Of a stretch of 39,635 bases of DNA, positions 34,047-39,635 are shown in pieces. The position numbers were made by a program, and so were the translations under genes. Origin of the DNA: an uncultured Flavobacteriales bacterium (GTDB lineage Bacteria > Bacteroidota > Bacteroidia > Flavobacteriales_G > Salibacteraceae). The stretch lies in assembly GCA_913057205.1 (NCBI GenBank), contig CAJXNO010000023.1, forward strand, positions 1-39,635. Direction: 5' to 3'. Numbering within the stretch: position 1 is the first letter of the stretch; each line of letters begins with the position of its first letter. Below the pieces are notes generated by a model. That model was not told where the DNA came from, searched no databases, and saw only the letters and a list, made by a program, of their open reading frames with translations.

Positions 34047-34406
34047 TTACCATTCTTCCTTCCTTCTCACCAGCAGCAGCTGTTCCTCATCCAAGAGCAG
34101 GTAACCCATTTCATAGCAAAAGCGATACACATCTCCTTTCTTGGTAGGAAACTCATGCGTGAAATAGTTGAAATCGAACCCCTGTTGGAGCAAGTGACTT
34201 CGGGCTATCTTACGCTTTTCTTCCGGCACCAAGCTGTGGAGGATCCTTCGGTTCCTGCGCAAAACGTTGTTGATGTTGCGCATGACCTTGTTGATATCGC
34301 TGTTATTTCTGTTGTTGAAAGCGTTCCTGCACTGATCTGAGCAGAACTTCTTGTCTGATCGACCCACTAAGGGATCATTGCATTCTTTACATTTCCGTTT
34401 ATCCAT
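34047..34406 (-). CDS. Small zinc-ribbon protein
   Basis: A 119-aa cytoplasmic protein. The N-terminus is a zinc ribbon with Cys6, Cys9, Cys22 and Cys26 (CKEC...FCSDQC). The rest is helical and basic: RRNRRILHSLVPEEKRKIARSHLLQQGFDFNYFTHEF. It may bind nucleic acid, but I know no proven role. The reading frame is complete, unlike both neighbours. It ends 1 nt from the convergent histidine kinase stop. A good promoter lies upstream. Confidence 0.8.
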   Translation of the reverse strand: MDKRKCKECNDPLVGRSDKKFCSDQCRNAFNNRNNSDINKVMRNINNVLRRNRRILHSLVPEEKRKIARSHLLQQGFDFNYFTHEFPTKKGDVYRFCYEMGYLLLDEEQLLLVRRKEEW

Positions 34407-34414
34407 AGCAGAAC

Positions 34415-34444
34415 CGAATTTAGTAGGGTGGTTTTAAATTGCAA
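34415..34444 (-). promoter_or_regulatory. Putative promoter of the zinc-ribbon gene
   Basis: Minus strand: TTG (34442-34444), 19 nt, TAAATTCG (34415-34422), one base from consensus, 8 nt before the ATG at 34406. Confidence 0.5.
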
Positions 34445-34471
34445 AACGGGAAATCCGTAAGCATTAGGTTC

Positions 34472-34479
34472 TATTTTTG
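34472..34479 (+). promoter_or_regulatory. -7 box upstream of the DUF2911 gene
   Basis: TATTTTTG is a full match to TAnnTTTG, 29 nt before the ATG at 34509. No TTG lies at the expected -33 distance (nearest is 30 nt upstream). The promoter region therefore looks at least partly intact although the gene is interrupted. Confidence 0.4.
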
Positions 34480-34508
34480 GAGGATAACCAAATGAATCTA
34501 TCTGAGCT

Positions 34509-35606
34509 ATGCGCTTACCCCTTGCCCTGACCCTTTCGCTGTGTTCCTTTCTGATCATCAACCATACACACGCTCAAACCAAAGTGGTGAACACCCCTCG
34601 TGTGAGTCCGAAAGCCTCGGTTCATCAAACAATCGGGATCACCGAAGTAGTGATCAATTACTCCCGCCCGGCAGTACGCGGCAGAGCAATTTAGGGAGCT
34701 GTGGTTCCTTACGAAATGTCTAATCCAGGTTGGGGCACTTCTGAACTAGCCCCTTGGCGAACCGGTGCAGATGAAAACACCACCATTTCCTTCAGCACCA
34801 ATGTAAAAGTGAACGGGGTTGCCATTGCATCAGGCACCTATGGTCTGTTCATGGATGTGAGCGAGAACGGAGATGTTCAGCTGATCTTTAGCAGTAACAC
34901 CGACAGTTGGGGTAATTACTTCTTTGATGAATCGGAGGTAGTAGCACGCGCCAAGACCACCTGGGAGGAACACAGTTTTACCGAATACCTGGAGTTTACC
35001 TTTCATGGATTCACCCCCAACAGTGCTTACTGCGCTTTGAATTGGGAAGAGAAGTCCATCCCCTTCGAGATTGAGGTTGACCTCAATGCAACGGTGGTGG
35101 AACAACTGCGCCGCGATCTTCGAGGTACGGCACGTTTCAGCTACATCGGTCCGATGGAAGCCGCCAACTGGTGCGTGATGCATGAAACGAACCTGGAAGA
35201 AGCCTTGGAGTGGGCTACCCTCGCAGCAGACATGAACCCACAGTTCAATACCCTCTTCGTAAAGTTTGAAGCCTTGAAAGTACTTGGCAAGCAGGATGAA
35301 GCGAAAAAAGTCATGGAACAGGCCTTGCCAAAAGGAACCGTGTATGAACTCCACTCCTACGGAAGAAGCTTGATTTAAGAAGGCAAAGTAGACGAAGCTA
35401 TATCCATCTTCAAGAGCAACGCAAAGCTCCACAAGGATGAATGGCCCGTCAATTACGGTTTAGCACATGGATACTCTGCAAAGGGTGATTACACCAAGGC
35501 GATCGAATACCTCAACAAAGCGAAAAAGAATTGTCACGACGACCTCAACCGCAAAATGATCGAAAAGAACCTTGAGCGATTGGAACGGAAAGAAGATATC
35601 AACTAA
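34509..35606 (+). pseudogene. DUF2911 protein interrupted by two in-frame stops
   Basis: Read through, a 365-codon gene: signal peptide (ending HTHAQ), then DUF2911 (residues 20-180) with SPKASVHQTIG, VINYSRPAVRGR, PWRTGADENTTISF and SGTYGLFMD, and a C-terminal TPR-like part (SIFKSNAKLHKDEWPVNYGLAHGYSAKGDY). Stops: TAG at 34692-34694 (RGRAI-stop-GAVVPY), where family members usually have an aromatic residue such as Trp (TGG to TAG), and TAA at 35376-35378 (RSLI-stop-EGKVDEAI). All pieces are in one frame, with no indels over 1.1 kb. The function of DUF2911 proteins is unknown; they are abundant in Bacteroidota and predicted to be exported. Confidence 0.87.
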
Positions 35607-35648
35607 CTTACGCTCGAGAAGTAACATCATCACGTTAGACCGAATTCT

Positions 35649-36044
35649 ATGGAAGCAAAAGCCATTTATGAGAAGATTGATGAAGTAAAGGCTGCATTGG
35701 ATGAATCCATGCACAAAGCAGACCGATTCCTCGAGGATAAAAGCGATCTGGAGGTGATTGCTAAAGAGGCCTATGACAAAGGGCTTCGGGCCAGAAAAGT
35801 GATGTCGTCTGCTTGGAATTACCTACAGCAATTCTGTTCCATTGCCAAAGACTATGCTGCAGGTAAGGCAACCGATATACCAAAGGGTGATGTCAAGCTC
35901 ATCATCGCGGGACTGCTCTATTTCATCAGTGCAGCAGATGTGGTACCCGACTTCATTCCTCTTTTCGGCTTGGTGGATGACCTCTTTGTTATTGGATTGA
36001 TCGCTGCGAACACGAAGGAATCCCTGGAGCGCTACGGAAAGTAG
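35649..36044 (+). CDS. YkvA-like DUF1232 membrane protein
   Basis: A 131-aa protein. The C-terminal DUF1232 motif is LIIAGLLYFISAADVVPDFIPLFGLVDDLFVIGLIAANTK, a small amphipathic/hydrophobic unit. The first 85 residues are charged and helical. Family members are found across bacteria with no firm function. It is 42 nt after the interrupted DUF2911 gene and 106 nt before dnaE, on the same strand. No -7 box was recognised. Confidence 0.83.
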   Translation: MEAKAIYEKIDEVKAALDESMHKADRFLEDKSDLEVIAKEAYDKGLRARKVMSSAWNYLQQFCSIAKDYAAGKATDIPKGDVKLIIAGLLYFISAADVVPDFIPLFGLVDDLFVIGLIAANTKESLERYGK

Positions 36045-36150
36045 TCCAGCCCCCGCTTCTTCTACTTGTTCACAATCTATCAACAGCCCGCCTTCGGCTA
36101 TCTTCTCTGGACTAATTTTATAGGCTGTTATCTGATCTAGTCCACACCGC

Positions 36151-39100
36151 ATGTATTTAATTTTCGACACTGAAACCACTGGTAGAATTGAAAACTGGAA
36201 AGCACCTGTAACAGAGGTAGATGCGTTTCCCAGGGTGGTTCAGCTTGCTTGGCAGTTGCACGACTACAAGGGCGAGTTGATCGAGGTTAAGAACTACATC
36301 ATCCGTCCCGACGGTTTCACGATCCCTTACAACGCTGAGAAGATCCACGGCATCAGCACCGAGCGTGCCGAGAAGACCGGTGTTCCGATGTCGTTCGTAA
36401 TGGATGAGTTCAAAAAGGCCCTCGCAGAAACAGACTTCGCTGTAGGCCACAACATTGAATTCGACATGAAGGTGATGGGCGCCGAGTATGCCCGTGCCGA
36501 TCGTGACGATGGTCTCATGAAGAAGGACACGCTCGACACCATGCTGTTGAGTACGGATTTCTGTCAGTTGCCAGGTGGACGTGGCAAAGGTTTCAAATAC
36601 CCTACGCTTTCTGAACTGAATGAGAAGCTCTTCCAAGTTAAGGTAGACAACGCGCACAATGCTTCTGCCGACGTAGAGGCCACTGCTCGATGCTTTTTGG
36701 AACTCGTACGGATCGGGGTCATCGATAAAAATGAGCTTAAGACCAACGACGAGTACATCAACCGGTTCAAGGAGGCCAATCCCAAACCGTTTCAGCTGAT
36801 AGGACTGAACATCCAGCCGTATCAACCCGAAGAGCTCAAGGAGAACGCTCCAGAAGAAAAAGAGGCGACCTCCGAAACCGTAAGTAAAGCAGAGCTCAAA
36901 GAGAACAAAGAACTCCTTTCCTCCTACCCCTTCGTTCACCTGCACAACCATACCCAGTTCTCCATTCTACAGTCGACGTCTGACATCAAGTCGATCGTGA
37001 ACATGGCCATGGATATGGGCATGCCCGCGGTTGGCATCACCGATACGGGCAATATGATGGGGGTCTTCCAGTTCTTGAGTGAATGTGAGAAGAACGGCAT
37101 CAAAGCCATTGTAGGGTGCGAATTCTATGTAGCCGAAGAGTATACCCGCCACCAATTCACCAAAGATCAGCCCGACAAGCGTTTCAAGCAGGTACTGATC
37201 GCCAAGAACATGGCAGGTTACCACAACCTGGCTAAGCTGTGTTCTGTGGGCTTCATCGATGGCTACTACGCCGGCCTCCCGCGAGTTGGGCGCGAGGTAA
37301 TTGAGCAATACAAAGACAACCTGATCTGTACTACGGGAAACCTAGAGGGTGAAGTAGCCAACCTCATCCTCAACATCGGTGAAGATCAGGCAGAAGAAGC
37401 ATTTAAATACTGGCACGGACTGTTTGGCGATGATTTCTACGTTCAGCTCATGCGCCATGGTCTAGAGGAAGAGCGACGTGTAAACGAAGTATTGCTCCGT
37501 TTCTGCGAGAAATACGGCGTGAAATACTTTGCAGCCAACGACGTCTACTACCCTACCAAAGCCGACGCCAATGCCCACGACATTCTGCTGTGCGTGAAGG
37601 ATGGCGTGCAGCAAGACATGCCGATCGGTCGCGGACGCGGCTACCGCTATGGTATGCCGAACCATGAATACTACTTCAAGTCGGCAGACGAGATGAAGGA
37701 CCTGTTCAAGGACCTTCCGGATGCGATCACCACGATTAAAGAGATCGTAGACAAGGTGGAGGAATACTCCTTGGGTCGCGACATCTTGCTTCCCAAGTTT
37801 GAGATTCCTGAGGAGTTTGAGGGTGAAAACGATTTCCTACGCCACCTGACCTATGAAGGTGCGAAGAAGAAATACGGTGAGATCACCGATGAGATCAGGG
37901 AACGGTTGGACTATGAGCTAAAGATCATCCAAGAGATGGGCTTCCCAGGTTACTTCCTCATCGTACAGGATTTCACCACCGAAGCACGAAACCGAGGTGT
38001 ATGGGTTGGTCCGGGTCGAGGTTCCGCAGCAGGCTCTGCTGTAGCCTACGCCATCGGTATCACCAACATCGACCCGATCAAGTATAAGCTACTCTTTGAA
38101 CGATTCTTGAATCCAGAGCGGGTCACCATGCCCGATATCGATATCGACTTTGACGATGAAGGCCGAGATCGCATCATTGACTACGTGGTGAAGAAATACG
38201 GTCAAACGCAGGTGGCCCAGATCATCACCTATGGTACGATGGCTGCGAAATCGAGTATTCGGGATGTGGCACGTGTGATGGATCTTCCGCTTCATGAGGC
38301 AGATCGTATTGCCAAGCTTGTGCCCGACCTGAAAAAGTTCAAGCACATCTTTGGCAGGGATGAGAAAGACCTGAAAAAAGACTTCAACGGCGATGACCTC
38401 ACCAACGTGCAGCAGCTCATTGACATCAGCCAGCAGGAGAACGAACAAGGCAAGATCCTCAATCAAGCGAGAAAACTCGAGGGTTCTGTTCGCAATACGG
38501 GTATTCATGCCTGTGGCGTGATCATCACCCCAGAAGACATCCGAGAATTCATTCCAGTGGCCACGGCAAAGGACTCGGACCTGTTGGTAACGCAGTTCGA
38601 CAACAGCGTGGTAGAGAGTGCCGGTTTGTTGAAGATGGACTTCCTTGGTCTGAAGACCTTGACAATCATGAAGGATGCCATCGCGTTGGTAGAGCAGCGA
38701 CATGGGGTGAGCATTGATCCGGATGAGATCCCGCTTTATGACCCGGTGACCTTCGAGCTTTACCAACGTGGCGAGACCAACGGAACCTTCCAGTTTGAAT
38801 CCGTGGGCATGCAGAAGAACCTTCGACTGCTGAAGCCGACCAACATTGAAGACCTTATTGCGATGAACGCCTTGTACCGTCCGGGTCCACTCCAGTTCAT
38901 CGAGACCTTCATCAAGCGAAAGCACGGCGAAGAGGAAGTGAAGTATCCTCATCAGATGCTGGAACCGATCCTCAAAGACACCTATGGGATCATGGTGTAC
39001 CAAGAGCAAATCATGCAGACCGCCCAGATACTTGCGGGATACTCACTGGGTGCTGCAGACATTCTGCGCCGGGCCATGGGTAAGAAGAAGATGGACGTGA

Positions 39101-39635
39101 TGCAAGAGCAACGCGTGATCTTCCGCGATGGATGCAAGGAACACAACGATATTCCAGCCGAGGTCGCCGATGAGATCTTTGACGTGATGATGAAGTTTGC
39201 CGAGTACGGTTTCAACCGTTCACACTCGGCGGCCTACTCGGTGGTGGCCTTCCAGACCGCCTATTTGAAAGCCAACTACCCTGCCGAGTACATGGCATCT
39301 GTGCTCACGCACAACATGAACGACATCAAGAAGGTGACCTTCTTCATGGAGGAATGCAAGCGCATGGGGTTACAAGTCCTCGGTCCGGACGTGAATGAAA
39401 GTGCCTACAAGTTCACCGTAAACGATCGCGGCGAGATCCGTTTTGGTATGGGCGCGATCAAAGGTGTTGGCGAGGCTGCGGTAGAAGCCATCGTGGCCGA
39501 GCGAAAAAACGACGGACCTTACAACTCCATCTTCCATTTCGCTTCTCGCTTAGACCTGAGAACGGTGAACAAAAAGAACTTTGAAGGACTGGCTGTAGCG
39601 GGTGCCTTTGATTGTTTTGAAGGCGTTCACCGTGC
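36151..39635 (+). CDS. dnaE: DNA polymerase III alpha with fused exonuclease, 3' end outside the window
   Basis: Replicative polymerase, about 1161 codons inside the window, no stop reached. Residues 1-190 are a DEDDh proofreading exonuclease (FDTETTG with Asp6 and Glu8, GHNIEFDMKV, AHNASADVEAT). A PHP domain begins at His263 (HLHNHTQFSIL). The catalytic core has GPGRGSAAGSAVAYA and PDIDIDF (661-667; Asp662, 664, 666). It later shows TFQFESVGMQ and AEYGFNRSHSAAYS. The exonuclease-first layout is known in Flavobacteriales, which lack a separate dnaQ role at this enzyme. The ATG at 36151 opens at the exonuclease's first strand. The tau-/beta-binding end lies outside. Confidence 0.96.
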   Translation, partial: MYLIFDTETTGRIENWKAPVTEVDAFPRVVQLAWQLHDYKGELIEVKNYIIRPDGFTIPYNAEKIHGISTERAEKTGVPMSFVMDEFKKALAETDFAVGHNIEFDMKVMGAEYARADRDDGLMKKDTLDTMLLSTDFCQLPGGRGKGFKYPTLSELNEKLFQVKVDNAHNASADVEATARCFLELVRIGVIDKNELKTNDEYINRFKEANPKPFQLIGLNIQPYQPEELKENAPEEKEATSETVSKAELKENKELLSSYPFVHLHNHTQFSILQSTSDIKSIVNMAMDMGMPAVGITDTGNMMGVFQFLSECEKNGIKAIVGCEFYVAEEYTRHQFTKDQPDKRFKQVLIAKNMAGYHNLAKLCSVGFIDGYYAGLPRVGREVIEQYKDNLICTTGNLEGEVANLILNIGEDQAEEAFKYWHGLFGDDFYVQLMRHGLEEERRVNEVLLRFCEKYGVKYFAANDVYYPTKADANAHDILLCVKDGVQQDMPIGRGRGYRYGMPNHEYYFKSADEMKDLFKDLPDAITTIKEIVDKVEEYSLGRDILLPKFEIPEEFEGENDFLRHLTYEGAKKKYGEITDEIRERLDYELKIIQEMGFPGYFLIVQDFTTEARNRGVWVGPGRGSAAGSAVAYAIGITNIDPIKYKLLFERFLNPERVTMPDIDIDFDDEGRDRIIDYVVKKYGQTQVAQIITYGTMAAKSSIRDVARVMDLPLHEADRIAKLVPDLKKFKHIFGRDEKDLKKDFNGDDLTNVQQLIDISQQENEQGKILNQARKLEGSVRNTGIHACGVIITPEDIREFIPVATAKDSDLLVTQFDNSVVESAGLLKMDFLGLKTLTIMKDAIALVEQRHGVSIDPDEIPLYDPVTFELYQRGETNGTFQFESVGMQKNLRLLKPTNIEDLIAMNALYRPGPLQFIETFIKRKHGEEEVKYPHQMLEPILKDTYGIMVYQEQIMQTAQILAGYSLGAADILRRAMGKKKMDVMQEQRVIFRDGCKEHNDIPAEVADEIFDVMMKFAEYGFNRSHSAAYSVVAFQTAYLKANYPAEYMASVLTHNMNDIKKVTFFMEECKRMGLQVLGPDVNESAYKFTVNDRGEIRFGMGAIKGVGEAAVEAIVAERKNDGPYNSIFHFASRLDLRTVNKKNFEGLAVAGAFDCFEGVHR

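Noticed and set aside
32097-35606. Genome-wide stop-codon reassignment
   Set aside because: TAA, TAG and TGA all end intact genes of normal length elsewhere in the window, for example dps (TAA), recR (TAG) and the M14 gene (TGA).
1-39635. CRISPR array, prophage, transposase, tRNA or rRNA genes
   Set aside because: No evenly spaced long repeats, no phage or transposase proteins, and no cloverleaf or rRNA sequence was recognised by eye. A tRNA scan would be the proper check.

Overview
The window looks like a chromosomal segment of a Bacteroidota bacterium, most likely a Flavobacteriales (Cryomorphaceae-like) member at roughly 50% GC. This rests on gene content: a DnaE with an N-terminal proofreading exonuclease, a primary sigma factor without region 1.1, the exbB-exbD-exbD-tonB order, DUF2911 and CarboxypepD_reg-like proteins, the long GAPDH, and TAnnTTTG-type promoter boxes with few Shine-Dalgarno sequences. 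No plasmid, phage, transposase, CRISPR array, rRNA or tRNA was seen. I count 37 genes; 34 look intact, two carry in-frame stops, and dnaE runs off the right edge.

Layout. Positions 1-659 are non-coding and full of repeats: a REP-like hairpin, other palindromes, and three tracts of degenerate heptamers. Then come oxyR and dps (divergent), cvfB, and a leftward block: a BaiN-like flavoprotein, a PerM-type permease, a PhzF-like protein, a fatty acid desaturase, an FKBP isomerase and an SRPBCC protein. Next is a rightward run of an M14 peptidase lipoprotein, recQ and a CarboxypepD_reg-like protein, then acuI (leftward), a GreA/GreB-like factor, recR, a fused glycosyltransferase and a small lipoprotein. 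The leftward operon dapF-GNAT-mltG faces degP, rpoD, gap and a DivIC/FtsB gene. A YdeI-like gene is divergent from exbB-exbD-exbD-tonB. After an unknown 140-aa protein come mutA-mutB, a TPR histidine kinase interrupted by stops, a zinc-ribbon gene, an interrupted DUF2911 gene, a YkvA-like gene and dnaE.

How the genes fit together. Most are housekeeping: oxidative stress (OxyR, Dps), replication and repair (DnaE, RecQ, RecR), transcription (RpoD, Gre), cell wall and division (DapF, MltG, DivIC), envelope quality control (DegP), TonB energisation, and propionate/methylmalonyl-CoA metabolism (MutAB, AcuI).

Most notable observations: (1) seven genes share TTYG-NNNC directly before the start codon, which suggests leaderless transcripts; (2) two nearby genes carry four in-frame stops and one frameshift in otherwise well-conserved frames, with an intact gene between them; (3) a mosaic of heptamer repeats lies in the first 659 bases; (4) a glycosyltransferase is fused to a phosphoglycosyltransferase-like region that has lost its catalytic core; (5) a PhzF homologue has Ala at the catalytic Glu45 position.
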